A DNA stretch of 20,618 nt from an uncultured Pelagibacteraceae bacterium (GCA_902632875.1 CACPEI010000010.1:1-20618); one strand, 5' to 3'. Counted from the first letter of the stretch, positions 10,859 to 18,982 are shown. The notes: generated by a model from the letters alone, not told the origin. Translations and numbers: made by a program.

Positions 10859-11770
10859 ATGAATAATTCAAGGCTGAAAAAAAGTAGTATAAGCCAAGAA
10901 GATTTATTTAATTTTTCTGAACTATTTAAATTAATGAAACCAAGAGTAATGTCCTTGGTAATTTTCACCTGTGCTGTAGGTTTATTAACTGCTCCGGATA
11001 TCATCTCGACAAAAGATGCGATAATAGGAATTTTATTAGTCTCATTAGGAGCTGGAGCAGCTGGAGCATTGAATATGTGGTATGAGTCTGATCTTGATGC
11101 ATTAATGTCAAGAACCTGTTTAAGACCAATCCCTACTGGTAAGATAAATAGAAATCAGGCCTTAATATTTGGTGTTACCTTATCAATAGTTTCTGTAATA
11201 GCTTTAGATTACTTTACAAATAGAATTTCTGCTTCAATATTACTCTTAACAATTTTATTTTATGTTTTTGTTTATACAATTTGGTTAAAAAGAAGAACTC
11301 CCCAAAATATTGTTATAGGAGGTGCTGCTGGAGCCTTTCCTCCAGTGATTGGTTGGACAATTGCTACCGGATCACTTTCAATTGAACCATTAGCTTTCTT
11401 TCTAATTATATTTTTTTGGACACCTTCACATTTTTGGGCTTTGAGCCTGTACAAATCTGATGATTATAAAAAAGCAAATATACCGATGCTTCCATTAACT
11501 AATGGTATTGAAAGCACAAAAATAAACATATTTATATATTCTTTATTAATGGTGCCTGTTATAATTTTTCCATATTATATAAGTTTTGTTGGTTTAACTT
11601 TTTTAATTCCATCATTATTATTAACATTTTATTATAATATTTTATGCTATGAGCTTTACAATTTTAAAAAAAACAAATTTGACCCAAAGAAAGCAAAATC
11701 TATATTTGGTTACTCAATACTTTACTTATTTTTAGTTTTTGTTCTTTTTTTAATAGATAAAATTATATGA
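10859..11770 (+). CDS. ctaB: Protoheme IX farnesyltransferase (heme O synthase)
   Basis: CtaB/CyoE converts heme b to heme o by adding a farnesyl group, the first step to heme a for the oxidase encoded beside it. The 303-residue UbiA-superfamily membrane protein shows LMKPRVMSL (25-33), the prenyl diphosphate site NMWYESDLDALMSRT (72-86) with RPIPTG, then LKRRTPQNIVIGGAAGAFPP and FFWTPSHFWALSL, which are specific to heme O synthases. One Asp usual in the first motif is Glu76 here, a mild change. About nine hydrophobic helices. It starts 18 bases after coxA and its stop overlaps the next small gene as ATGA. Heme A synthase (ctaA), needed for the next step, is not in the window. Confidence 0.96.
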   Translation: MNNSRLKKSSISQEDLFNFSELFKLMKPRVMSLVIFTCAVGLLTAPDIISTKDAIIGILLVSLGAGAAGALNMWYESDLDALMSRTCLRPIPTGKINRNQALIFGVTLSIVSVIALDYFTNRISASILLLTILFYVFVYTIWLKRRTPQNIVIGGAAGAFPPVIGWTIATGSLSIEPLAFFLIIFFWTPSHFWALSLYKSDDYKKANIPMLPLTNGIESTKINIFIYSLLMVPVIIFPYYISFVGLTFLIPSLLLTFYYNILCYELYNFKKNKFDPKKAKSIFGYSILYLFLVFVLFLIDKII

Positions 11771-11892
11771 TAACACCAGACAAAAAGACAAAAAGAAAAA
11801 ATATTCTAACGGCATTAGCAATAATTGCTTTTATGGTTTTTTTATTCTTTTTTACTTTATACAACACCGGAGTATTTGATAGAAGTATATGA
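11767..11892 (+). CDS. CoxF-like single-helix mini-protein between ctaB and ctaG
   Basis: A 41-codon gene that fills the gap between ctaB and ctaG exactly. Its ATG overlaps the ctaB stop (ATGA, 11767-11770) and its stop overlaps the ctaG start (ATGA, 11889-11892). The protein has a basic N-terminus (about residues 1-13, several Lys and one Arg), one membrane helix (about 14-31) and a short tail ending VFDRSI, consistent with N-terminus in the cytoplasm. Many alphaproteobacteria carry a small membrane protein called CoxF at this same place, with the same shape; the assignment rests on position, size and topology, since sequence similarity is hard to judge at this length. A role in oxidase assembly or stability is inferred. 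Double start-stop overlaps make a chance frame unlikely. Confidence 0.75.
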   Translation: MITPDKKTKRKNILTALAIIAFMVFLFFFTLYNTGVFDRSI

Positions 11893-12422
11893 TTGAGAAA
11901 AAAAAATTAACTCCACTACTGTTAGCAGGAATTTTTGTTCTAATGTTAGGCCTGTCTTATGCGGCTGTACCACTTTATGATCTTTTTTGTAAAGTTACAG
12001 GCTTTGGTGGCACTACACAAGTGTCAAAGAATGCTCCAAAAATAGTATTAGACAAAATTGTAAGTGTAAGGTTTGACACTAATGTAAACAACTTACCTTG
12101 GGATTTTAAGGCAAAATCAAATGTTATTGATGTTAAAGTTGGTCAAGTGAGTAAAATTGAGTTTGAGGTAACAAACTATAGCGATGAGCCAACTGCAGGT
12201 GTGGCAAGCTTCAATGTTTCGCCTACAAGTTTTGGAAAATATTACAGTAAATTAGGTTGTTTTTGTTTTGAAAAGCAAGAACTTAAAGCCGGTGAAAAGG
12301 CAACTTATGTAATGACCTTTTATTTAGACCCTGAAATGATTAACGATCCAACTGTAAAAAATTTAGAGGATGTAACTATGTCGTATACTTTTTTCTCGAC
12401 AGAATACTATAAACAATCATAA
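11889..12422 (+). CDS. ctaG: Cytochrome c oxidase assembly protein CtaG (Cox11 family)
   Basis: CtaG/Cox11 delivers copper to the CuB site of subunit I. The 177-residue protein has one N-terminal membrane helix (about 8-26) followed by AAVPLYDLFCKVTGFGG with the conserved Cys34, and a periplasmic immunoglobulin-like domain with the copper-binding motif CFCF (Cys124 and Cys126) plus FYLDPE. All three functional cysteines are present. It is translationally linked by ATGA to the mini-gene upstream and is followed after nine bases by coxC. This is the Cox11-type CtaG, not the unrelated Bacillus protein of the same name. Confidence 0.97.
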   Translation: MIEKKKLTPLLLAGIFVLMLGLSYAAVPLYDLFCKVTGFGGTTQVSKNAPKIVLDKIVSVRFDTNVNNLPWDFKAKSNVIDVKVGQVSKIEFEVTNYSDEPTAGVASFNVSPTSFGKYYSKLGCFCFEKQELKAGEKATYVMTFYLDPEMINDPTVKNLEDVTMSYTFFSTEYYKQS

Positions 12423-12431
12423 TTCGAAAAA

Positions 12432-13220
12432 ATGTCAGCTGAAAAAAAACACGATTATCATTTAGTAGACCCAAGTCCGTGGCCTATTTATGTCTCTTTT
12501 TCTTGCTTAGTTTTGGCTTTAGGCTCAGTTTATTATCTTCATAGCGATGTATCGTGGGGAATGTACTTAGGTTTTGCATTATTGATTTACGGTGCGTATA
12601 TGTGGTTTAGAGATGTAGTAATAGAGGCAGAACACCAAGGGCATCACACACCTGTAGTTCAAATACACCATCGTTACGGAATGACATTATTTATTGCATC
12701 TGAGGTAATGTTTTTTGTTGCATGGTTTTGGGCTTATTTTGACATAAGTCTTTTCCCAAATGAATTTGTTGGAAATGTATGGCCTCCAAAAGATATTGAA
12801 ACTTTTGATCCCTGGGATATTCCATTAATAAATACACTGATCTTATTATTGTCAGGAACTACTGTAACATGGTCACATCACGCACTTTTAGAAGATGATA
12901 GAAAAAGTTTTATTAATGGTTTGATTTTGACAGTAATTCTTGGAGTTTGTTTTACGGCTCTGCAAGCATATGAATATCATCATGCAACATTTACATTTTC
13001 TGATCACATTTATGGATCTGTATTTTATATGGCAACCGGATTTCATGGCTTTCATGTTATTGTAGGAACAATTTTTTTAGCTGTATGTTTGTGGCGAGGA
13101 AAATTAGGTCACTTTAATAAAGATCATCATTTTGGTTTTGAGGCGGCAGCATGGTATTGGCATTTTGTTGACGTAGTATGGCTTTTCTTATTTGCTGCGA
13201 TATATATTTGGGGAAGCTAA
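12432..13220 (+). CDS. coxC: Cytochrome c oxidase subunit III
   Basis: Subunit III of the aa3 oxidase, a lipid-binding membrane subunit that stabilises subunit I turnover. The 262-residue protein has seven hydrophobic helices. Typical marks are DPSPWPIYVS near the N-terminus, RYGMTLFIASEVMFFVAWFWA with the conserved Glu, TWSHHALLE, and FHGFHVIVGTIFL followed by AAWYWHFVDVVWLFLF at the end. Length is normal and all helices are intact. It lies nine bases after ctaG and nine before surf1, so the oxidase cluster is continuous from coxB. Confidence 0.98.
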   Translation: MSAEKKHDYHLVDPSPWPIYVSFSCLVLALGSVYYLHSDVSWGMYLGFALLIYGAYMWFRDVVIEAEHQGHHTPVVQIHHRYGMTLFIASEVMFFVAWFWAYFDISLFPNEFVGNVWPPKDIETFDPWDIPLINTLILLLSGTTVTWSHHALLEDDRKSFINGLILTVILGVCFTALQAYEYHHATFTFSDHIYGSVFYMATGFHGFHVIVGTIFLAVCLWRGKLGHFNKDHHFGFEAAAWYWHFVDVVWLFLFAAIYIWGS

Positions 13221-13229
13221 ATTTGAATC

Positions 13230-13883
13230 TTGAAACATAAATTTTTATTCTCAGTTTTTATAATATTTTTTATATTAGTTTTTATTGCGTTAGGTACCTG
13301 GCAGATAATACGATTAGATTGGAAAAATAATCTCATTTTAGAAATTGAAAATTCTCTAAAAAATCCTCCAGTTGAACTTACACAATCAAATAAAGCAAAT
13401 TATCTAAAAATCAAAACATCAGGTAGTATAGATTTTGAAAAACAAATTTACTTATATAATTTGAATGATTCAGGAACACCTGGTTTTGAAGTCTTAAATC
13501 CAATTTCAATTGATGGTGAAAATTATTTACTTAATAGAGGATGGATACCTTTCGAAAAAAAGGGTACTCCAGAGATAAATATAATTGACCAAACCAACAT
13601 AGTTGGAACTATTAAAATTCAGGGAAGAAAAAATATTTTTAAACCAGATAATGATCTTAAAGAAAATTATTGGTTTAGTTTAAATAGAGAAGATATCTTA
13701 AAATTTACTGGTAAAAGATTTTCAAAATATATTATTTATCTTGATGGAAATTATCAGCTGCCTAAACCGAAAAAAATTACAGCTAATATTTCTAATAATC
13801 ATAAAAAATATGCAATGACATGGTTTTCGTTAGCGATTTCAATTCTTTTGCTGTATCTATATTTTAGAAAAAAAAATTATTAA
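13230..13883 (+). CDS. SURF1 family cytochrome oxidase assembly protein (TTG start)
   Basis: SURF1 (Shy1) proteins aid heme a handling and assembly of subunit I. The 217-residue protein has the family layout: an N-terminal helix ending in GTWQ, a periplasmic domain with LLNRGWIP, and a C-terminal helix preceded by NNHKKYAMTWF. The start has to be TTG at 13230: the N-terminal helix and GTWQ lie in this frame and no ATG or GTG occurs before the very end of the gene, while upstream stops prevent extension. The unusual start may keep expression low relative to the structural subunits (inference). It follows coxC by nine bases, and thrC begins at the base after its stop. Confidence 0.93.
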   Translation: MKHKFLFSVFIIFFILVFIALGTWQIIRLDWKNNLILEIENSLKNPPVELTQSNKANYLKIKTSGSIDFEKQIYLYNLNDSGTPGFEVLNPISIDGENYLLNRGWIPFEKKGTPEINIIDQTNIVGTIKIQGRKNIFKPDNDLKENYWFSLNREDILKFTGKRFSKYIIYLDGNYQLPKPKKITANISNNHKKYAMTWFSLAISILLLYLYFRKKNY

Positions 13884-15257
13884 ATGAATTACGTAAGCAC
13901 AAGAAATAATCATAAAAATTTTACTTTTAAAGACGTTTTCCTCAAAGGTTTGGCAGATGATGGAGGGCTATTTGTACCCAAATCGATTAAACCATTTAAA
14001 GAAGATGAATTAGATGATTTAAAAAACCTTAGTTACAATGATTTAGCGGCTGAAATAATTTATCCATTCATAGGAGATTTCATGTCTAAAGATGACCTAA
14101 TCTCTATAATTTCAAAATCATATTCAAATTTCAGATCTGAAGATGTTGTTAAAATCTCAGACCTAGGAGATTTAAAAGTATTAGAACTATTTCACGGACC
14201 CACGCTTGCTTTTAAAGATATCGCAATGCAATTAATAGGTAATTTTTATCAATACCATTTAGGCAATGACCAGAAAAAAATTAATATAATAGTAGCAACT
14301 TCAGGGGATACTGGTGCAGCCGCCATAGACGCTTTAAAGGGAAAAAATAATTTAAATGTTTTTGTATTACACCCCAACAATAAAATTTCACCTGTGCAAA
14401 GAAGACTAATGACTATTCATGAAGAGAGCAATGTATTTAATATTGCGGTAGAGGGTAATTTTGATGATTGCCAAAATTTAGTAAAAGCAATGTTTAATGA
14501 CGAAAAATTTTCTAAAACAATTAATATGTCGGGTGTAAATTCAATTAATTGGGCAAGAATTATTGCTCAATCAGTGTATTATTTTTACGCTTACTTTAAA
14601 GTTGGAAACGGCCAACCGCTATCTTTTTCTGTTCCAACAGGAAACTTTGGTGATATTTACGCTGGCTACTTAGCAAAAAAACTTGGTCTTCCAATTGATA
14701 AACTAATCGTAGCTACAAACAAAAATGACATACTGCACAGGGCTATATCTGGTGGTGATTATAGTCAAAAGAAAGTTGAGGAAACAAATACCCCAAGTAT
14801 GGATATACAAATAGCAAGTAACTTCGAAAGACTTTTATATGACGTAAAAGATTGTAACTCAGAAGTTACAAAAGATGTAATGGTAGAAATAAAAAAAAAT
14901 ACCTATAAAATTGAAAAACATGATCTAGATAAAATCAAAAAGAATTTTATATCTGAAATGCTTGATGAAAACCAAACTGTTGAAATGATAAAAACTATCA
15001 ATGATGAGCATCAGATGGTAGTTGATCCACATACTGCAGTGGGTATTGGTGCTGTGAGAAAATTAGGATTGGAAAAAAATTGCGTTGTATTATCAACTGC
15101 ACACCCATGCAAATTTCCAAAAGCAATAGAAGATGCAATTTCAAAAACTGAAAATTTACCAGATAGCCTTAAATATGTTAATGACAAAAAAGAAAAATTT
15201 GAACTTCTGTCAAATGATATTGAAAAAGTTAAAAAATATGTGATGAATTCGATATGA
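13884..15257 (+). CDS. thrC: Threonine synthase
   Basis: ThrC converts O-phosphohomoserine to threonine with pyridoxal phosphate in the cytoplasm. The 457-residue protein is of the longer, Gram-negative type. It begins MNYVSTRN, has LADDGGLFVP, the PLP lysine Lys111 in FHGPTLAFKD, a TSGDTGAAA phosphate loop, and SVPTGNFGD. Length fits the family. It starts directly after the surf1 stop with no spacer, so it is probably read through from the cox cluster, and its stop overlaps the peroxiredoxin start as ATGA. Its pathway partner thrB lies about 0.45 kb beyond it on the opposite strand. Confidence 0.97.
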   Translation: MNYVSTRNNHKNFTFKDVFLKGLADDGGLFVPKSIKPFKEDELDDLKNLSYNDLAAEIIYPFIGDFMSKDDLISIISKSYSNFRSEDVVKISDLGDLKVLELFHGPTLAFKDIAMQLIGNFYQYHLGNDQKKINIIVATSGDTGAAAIDALKGKNNLNVFVLHPNNKISPVQRRLMTIHEESNVFNIAVEGNFDDCQNLVKAMFNDEKFSKTINMSGVNSINWARIIAQSVYYFYAYFKVGNGQPLSFSVPTGNFGDIYAGYLAKKLGLPIDKLIVATNKNDILHRAISGGDYSQKKVEETNTPSMDIQIASNFERLLYDVKDCNSEVTKDVMVEIKKNTYKIEKHDLDKIKKNFISEMLDENQTVEMIKTINDEHQMVVDPHTAVGIGAVRKLGLEKNCVVLSTAHPCKFPKAIEDAISKTENLPDSLKYVNDKKEKFELLSNDIEKVKKYVMNSI

Positions 15258-15742
15258 AACTTAATATAAAAGATCAACTGCCAGATACAGAAATTTTTCA
15301 ACTTATTGATGGAGAACCTCAAAAAAGCAAATTAAGAGAAACTATTGGCAATGGTAAGGTTGTTTTGTTTGGTTTACCTGGCGCATTTACATCAACTTGC
15401 TCCAAACTTCACTTACCTGGCTTTGTAGCAAATGCAGATAAAATTAAAGCAAAAGGAATACAAAATATATTTTGTTTATCAGTAAATGATCCTTATGTGA
15501 TGAATGGCTGGGGAGAGATTAATAATACTGGAGATAAAATTAAAATGTTATCAGATCCATATTTACTATTTACTAAAGCTATTGGTGCGGAAGTTGATCG
15601 TAATGCAAAAGGAATGGGAATTAGGTCAAATCGTTATTTAATGGTAATTGAAAATTTTATAGTAGTTAATATTCATGTTGAAAAAGAAACTAAAGAATGT
15701 GGTTTAACCTCAGCAGAGAACTTATTAAATAATCTAATCTAG
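15254..15742 (+). CDS. Peroxiredoxin, Prx5-like (AhpC/TSA superfamily)
   Basis: A 162-residue thiol peroxidase that reduces hydrogen peroxide or organic peroxides. The active-site motif PGAFTSTCS places the peroxidatic cysteine at residue 49, and KLHLPGF directly after it is typical of the Prx5 subfamily. SVNDPYVMNGW and the late ECGLTSAENLL stretch, which carries a further cysteine, are also family-like. No signal peptide, so cytoplasmic. The electron donor (glutaredoxin or thioredoxin) cannot be told. ATGA overlap with thrC implies coupled translation, although the pairing has no obvious pathway logic; protection near a highly active respiratory cluster is a guess. It ends the rightward block, facing rnhA. 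Confidence 0.92.
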   Translation: MKLNIKDQLPDTEIFQLIDGEPQKSKLRETIGNGKVVLFGLPGAFTSTCSKLHLPGFVANADKIKAKGIQNIFCLSVNDPYVMNGWGEINNTGDKIKMLSDPYLLFTKAIGAEVDRNAKGMGIRSNRYLMVIENFIVVNIHVEKETKECGLTSAENLLNNLI

Positions 15743-15775
15743 GTAGGGCAGTACCGTTGCCAAGTGCCCAACTAC
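15743..15775. other. GC-rich inverted repeat at a convergent junction (possible terminator or small RNA)
   Basis: In the gap between the peroxiredoxin and rnhA stops, GGGCA (15746-15750) can pair with TGCCC (15765-15769), extended by GTA with TAC across a bulge. A competing inner pairing, GGCA with TGCC (15758-15761), is also possible. About 20 of 34 bases are G or C, far above the surroundings. No T-run follows on either strand, so a classic intrinsic terminator is not shown; a bidirectional transcript-end structure is the simplest reading. Confidence 0.3.
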
Positions 15776-16194
15776 AAGTCGGCAGCATCTCTAGCAAGTA
15801 AATCTACTTCATTATTTAATTCATCCGTTGAATGTGCTTTTACCCAGTTCCAACTTATTTCAAACTCATTATTAAGTAGATCTAATTCTGTCCAAAGTGC
15901 TTTATTACTCACATCTTTTTTGTTAGCAGTTTTCCATCCATTTTTTTTCCAGTTATGTATCCATTCTGTAATTCCAGACTTTACATATTTAGAGTCAGTA
16001 AAAATTTGAACTTTGCTTCCTTTTGGAATCTTTTTAAGAGCCTCTATAGGTGCTAATAATTCCATCTGATTATTTGTGGTATTTTTTTTATTTCCTTTGA
16101 TTTCAATTTTTTCCCCCTCGTACAATATTATTGCTGCCCAACCACCGTTGCCTGGATTACCAAGACATGAACCATCAGTATAAATTTTAATCAT
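15772..16194 (-). CDS. rnhA: Ribonuclease HI
   Basis: RNase HI cuts the RNA strand of RNA-DNA hybrids, removing R-loops and primers. The 140-residue protein has every catalytic residue: Asp7 in YTDGSC, Glu45 in NNQMELLAP, Asp67 in FTDSKYV, His121, and Asp131 in EVDLLAR. The C-terminus stops soon after the last helix motif, slightly shorter than the E. coli enzyme, within the family range. Its ATG overlaps the thrB stop by one base (TAATG), and this thrB-rnhA order is one I associate with SAR11-type genomes. Last gene of the leftward crt-blh-ispH-thrB group. Confidence 0.97.
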   Translation of the reverse strand: MIKIYTDGSCLGNPGNGGWAAIILYEGEKIEIKGNKKNTTNNQMELLAPIEALKKIPKGSKVQIFTDSKYVKSGITEWIHNWKKNGWKTANKKDVSNKALWTELDLLNNEFEISWNWVKAHSTDELNNEVDLLARDAADL

Positions 16195-17159
16195 TAAACT
16201 AAATAATCCCTATAGTTTTTTAAATTATTGTGAATTATCAATTTTTGATAATATTCTCTTGGATCCTTAATTTTTATCAAAGCAGTTTTTGGAGTATTTG
16301 TGTAGTCGTAAAGTCTTGTTAGAAAATATCTCATTGCAGCAGCACGGCATAAAATATTTAATGATTTTTTCTCGATAATAGAGAATTTTTTAATACTCTC
16401 ATATCCTTTAATTAAATTCTTAACCTTTTTTTTATTTAATTTAAATTTTGATTTTTTCTTATCAAAACAAAGAGCGTTGATACATATCGCTAATTCATAC
16501 ATAAAATAATCGTTTGCAGCAAAATAAAAATCTATAATTCCAGAAATCTTATTTCTTTTAAAAAAAATATTATCGATAAAAAGATCACCATGTATTATTC
16601 CATTAGGCAATTTTTTTGGCCATTTATTTTTAATTTCTCTAAAATTATTTTTGAGAAATTTTTCTAAATTAATGAATTTTTTTGATTTAAATTTAATACT
16701 TTTTAATAATGGATTTAAATTTTTTATATTCATTGAGTTTTTTCTAAACAATTTTATTTTTTTCGAGGATGAGTGCATTTGAGCGACAGTTTTTCCAATA
16801 TCATAACAATTCTTCAAACTAAGATTTTTTTTATCCTTTCCATCAAGAAATGAAACTACACAAGCGACCTTATTCTTTATTTTAAATAGATATTTTCCAT
16901 CACGATTTTTAAGTGGTTTTGGACATTTTATCTTTAGATCATTTAGTTGATCCATTAATTTCATAAAAAAAGGTATTTCTTTTTTTAAAACTCTTTTTTC
17001 AAAAATAGTGAGAATATACTTTTTATTTTTTGATTTGAGTAAATAATTTGTATTTTCAATACCTTGTTTTATTCCTCTGAAATATTGAAAATTTTCAATA
17101 TCAAATTTTTTATTTATAAAGGATAAATCCTTTTTATTAATTTTGGTATAGACGGCCAT
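16194..17159 (-). CDS. thrB: Homoserine kinase, type II (APH-like fold)
   Basis: Phosphorylates homoserine to O-phosphohomoserine, the substrate of ThrC. The 321-residue protein belongs to the aminoglycoside-phosphotransferase-like homoserine kinases of alphaproteobacteria, not to the GHMP type of enterobacteria. It starts MAVYT, has GIENTNYLL in the nucleotide-binding lobe, VVSFLDG at the hinge, the catalytic loop HGDLFIDN (His190, Asp192, Asn197) and the metal-binding Asp210 in IIDF. It is rich in lysine, as expected for extreme AT bias. It starts immediately after the ispH stop and overlaps rnhA by one base. Presence of thrC nearby supports this role over other APH-like kinases. Confidence 0.94.
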   Translation of the reverse strand: MAVYTKINKKDLSFINKKFDIENFQYFRGIKQGIENTNYLLKSKNKKYILTIFEKRVLKKEIPFFMKLMDQLNDLKIKCPKPLKNRDGKYLFKIKNKVACVVSFLDGKDKKNLSLKNCYDIGKTVAQMHSSSKKIKLFRKNSMNIKNLNPLLKSIKFKSKKFINLEKFLKNNFREIKNKWPKKLPNGIIHGDLFIDNIFFKRNKISGIIDFYFAANDYFMYELAICINALCFDKKKSKFKLNKKKVKNLIKGYESIKKFSIIEKKSLNILCRAAAMRYFLTRLYDYTNTPKTALIKIKDPREYYQKLIIHNNLKNYRDYLV

Positions 17160-17525
17160 CTAATTTAATTTTTTAGGAATTTTGAAAACAACATCTTCTT
17201 TAATTATTTCCACTTCATCTATGGAGACACTAAATTTTTTTTTTAGGTTTTCTATGAAGTTTTCTACAAGTATTTCAGGTGCAGAGGCTCCAGAGGAAAT
17301 TCCAATAGTGTTTGAATTTTTAATTTGATCATATGGTATTTCACTTTGAGAGTGAATAAGGTGAGCGTTAAGACAACCTGATTTTTTTGCAACTTCTACA
17401 AGCCTTACTGAATTTGAGGAATTTCTACTTCCTATTACAAAAAACATATCACAATTTTTTGCAATATTTTTTACAGCCATTTGTCTATTTGTTGTAGCAT
17501 AACATATGTCTTCCTTTTGTATCAT
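17160..17525 (-). CDS. ispH: IspH C-terminal fragment (third Fe-S cysteine)
   Basis: 121 codons if started at the ATG at 17525, which arises by chance from the GATGAT of the upstream part's Asp-Asp codons. It contains Cys8 in [12 protein letters not shown], the substrate-binding GSRNSSNS (about 32-39) and [10 protein letters not shown]. The sequence is well conserved to the end, and thrB starts right after its stop. It overlaps the N-terminal fragment in another frame by about 40 bases. As a separate product it would lack most of the active site. Confidence 0.7.
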   Translation of the reverse strand: MIQKEDICYATTNRQMAVKNIAKNCDMFFVIGSRNSSNSVRLVEVAKKSGCLNAHLIHSQSEIPYDQIKNSNTIGISSGASAPEILVENFIENLKKKFSVSIDEVEIIKEDVVFKIPKKLN

Positions 17526-18051
17526 CTACAGATAAAGTTGTTTGAGTAACAAATGCAAAATTTTTACCTTTTTCAAATTTATACTTTTTAGCCTCTTCCT
17601 CATTTTGAATGAGATCTATTGATCCTTCTGGTAATTGTCCCATTGTGCCAATTACCTCAGGATGATTTTGATGTCCAACAAGAATTAAGTGATAACCCAT
17701 CTTATTAAGATTTTCAGCTTCTCTATGAACTTTAGATACTAATGGACAGGTAGCATCAACGTATGTCATCTTGTAATTTTCAGCATCAAAGGGAACTTTT
17801 TTTGGGACACCATGTGCAGAAAATATTACAGGTCTTGTTTTATCTTTTATTTCTTCTAGTTCTTCCACAAATATAGCGCCTTTTTTTTTTAAGTCATCAA
17901 CTACAAATTTGTTATGAACAATTTCATGTCGTACATAAACTGGAGCACCATATTTATGTATAGCTTTTTCTACAATTTCAATCGCCCTTTCAACACCTGC
18001 ACAAAAACCTCTTGGAGCAGATAATAGTATTTTAATTTCTTTGTTTTTCAT
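17485..18051 (-). CDS. ispH: IspH N-terminal fragment (two of three Fe-S cysteines)
   Basis: 188 codons from ATG 18051. Cys17 in [12 protein letters not shown] and Cys102 in DATCPLV are cluster ligands; RHEIVHN (His42), FSAHGV (His80), and His130 and Glu132 in [14 protein letters not shown] are substrate or catalytic residues. After [11 protein letters not shown] the frame runs into about ten unrelated residues and stops at 17485. An in-frame TTG at 18060 would add three residues; the ATG fits the family better. The first 20 bases overlap the end of blh. Alone this fragment cannot bind a complete cluster. Confidence 0.75.
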   Translation of the reverse strand: MKNKEIKILLSAPRGFCAGVERAIEIVEKAIHKYGAPVYVRHEIVHNKFVVDDLKKKGAIFVEELEEIKDKTRPVIFSAHGVPKKVPFDAENYKMTYVDATCPLVSKVHREAENLNKMGYHLILVGHQNHPEVIGTMGQLPEGSIDLIQNEEEAKKYKFEKGKNFAFVTQTTLSVDDTKGRHMLCYNK

Positions 18052-18976
18052 TTTTTTCAATTAAATATTCCAGCAATATATGCGGAAAAGTTAAAGACGC
18101 CAAACCTATAAAAATGACTTTAATAATTGAACTATTAAAATCATATTTATAATTAAGTAAATATAAAGATATTAAACAAAAAGAAGCAGTTAAAATAGTT
18201 AGTGGTAGTGCTTTCTTTATAAAAATTTTCAAGCCATTTTTAATATTATCACTATCTAATTCATCTATTAATGAAATGCTATGTCTTATTGAATGTAAAA
18301 AACAAAAATAGGCAGTAAACGCGACTAAAGGTGATAGATAATAATTTAGGATCAAAATAGAAAAATAATCAAAAAAAATAGTTAAATTCTTAAAATTGAA
18401 TTCTTTTACGAACAAAATAATACTTGCAATAGAACTTATAATTATTCCCAAGAGTATTAATTTGTTATTTTCTATATACCCCAAACTGGAGTAAAAATTT
18501 TCATTATCAACAAGTAATAATTTAAATAAAGATATAGTTTCATCAAAATGGAAAAAAATAGGTGCTAAAATTATTAGACTTCCTTTTAAAAAATATAATA
18601 TTTGAATTAAAAATGTTTCATTAATAATTAAAAATTGAGTATCTTCTTTTCCAAAATGGTATGAGGCAACAAATAAAAATATTATTAATGAAATAGAAGG
18701 ACTTAAAATCCAAAAGACTATCACAATAGATACTATTAATGTGTATGTAAAATAAAAAAGAGAAACATTATTTATTTTTAAAATTTTAAAAAGTTTCTCT
18801 CCTTTTAAGTGGTCTAAAGAGCCATGTGATACGCCGATAACTAAAATTAAAAATAAACACAATAGTGGTGATAGTATAAAATTACTAAATTTAAATAGAA
18901 TTAGAGAAAAAATATTACAAAATAAAAAAAAAATGAAAGAATGATTAAGATTAATTTTTTTTAAGTTAATATTCAT
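18032..18976 (-). CDS. blh: Beta-carotene 15,15'-dioxygenase, Brp/Blh family
   Basis: Blh cleaves beta-carotene symmetrically to two retinal molecules, the chromophore of proteorhodopsin. The 314-residue polytopic membrane protein shows the family's histidine pattern: GVSHGSLDH (His51, His55), ASYHFGKED (His107), FLHSIRHS (His228, His232) and FPHILLEYL (His299); four of these are the expected Fe(II) ligands. Hydrophobic segments fill the rest. It lies six bases after crtY and overlaps the ispH start by 20 bases, so beta-carotene production and cleavage are tied in one transcript. The proteorhodopsin gene itself is not in the window. The lineage of neighbours and the AT bias match the rest, with no sign of recent transfer. 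Confidence 0.93.
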   Translation of the reverse strand: MNINLKKINLNHSFIFFLFCNIFSLILFKFSNFILSPLLCLFLILVIGVSHGSLDHLKGEKLFKILKINNVSLFYFTYTLIVSIVIVFWILSPSISLIIFLFVASYHFGKEDTQFLIINETFLIQILYFLKGSLIILAPIFFHFDETISLFKLLLVDNENFYSSLGYIENNKLILLGIIISSIASIILFVKEFNFKNLTIFFDYFSILILNYYLSPLVAFTAYFCFLHSIRHSISLIDELDSDNIKNGLKIFIKKALPLTILTASFCLISLYLLNYKYDFNSSIIKVIFIGLASLTFPHILLEYLIEKNEKQRN

Positions 18977-18982
18977 TTAAGT

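Larger units (their letters stand above)
17160..18051 (-). pseudogene. ispH: Disrupted ispH (4-hydroxy-3-methylbut-2-enyl diphosphate reductase)
   Basis: IspH makes IPP and DMAPP in the last step of the MEP pathway, using a [4Fe-4S] cluster held by three cysteines. Here the gene is split. The upstream part, to about 17518, carries two cysteines and ends in [11 protein letters not shown]; the downstream part begins [12 protein letters not shown] with the third cysteine. Between these motifs intact IspH proteins have about 18 residues (from memory of the family); here a single base lies between the Thr and Lys codons, so about 53 bases appear deleted and the frame shifts. The two sides share AAAG-like sequence, which could favour a slip or misassembly. 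Both halves are otherwise well conserved with no extra stops, so the break is recent or artificial. Neighbours blh and thrB are intact. Confidence 0.8.

Noticed and set aside
15764..16009. Plus-strand open frame of about 81 codons
   Set aside because: Antisense of rnhA, which has all catalytic residues; no family resemblance on this strand.
17485..17530. Programmed ribosomal frameshift joining the two ispH halves
   Set aside because: A shift would restore the frame but not the roughly 18 missing linker residues, and no such mechanism is known to me for this gene.
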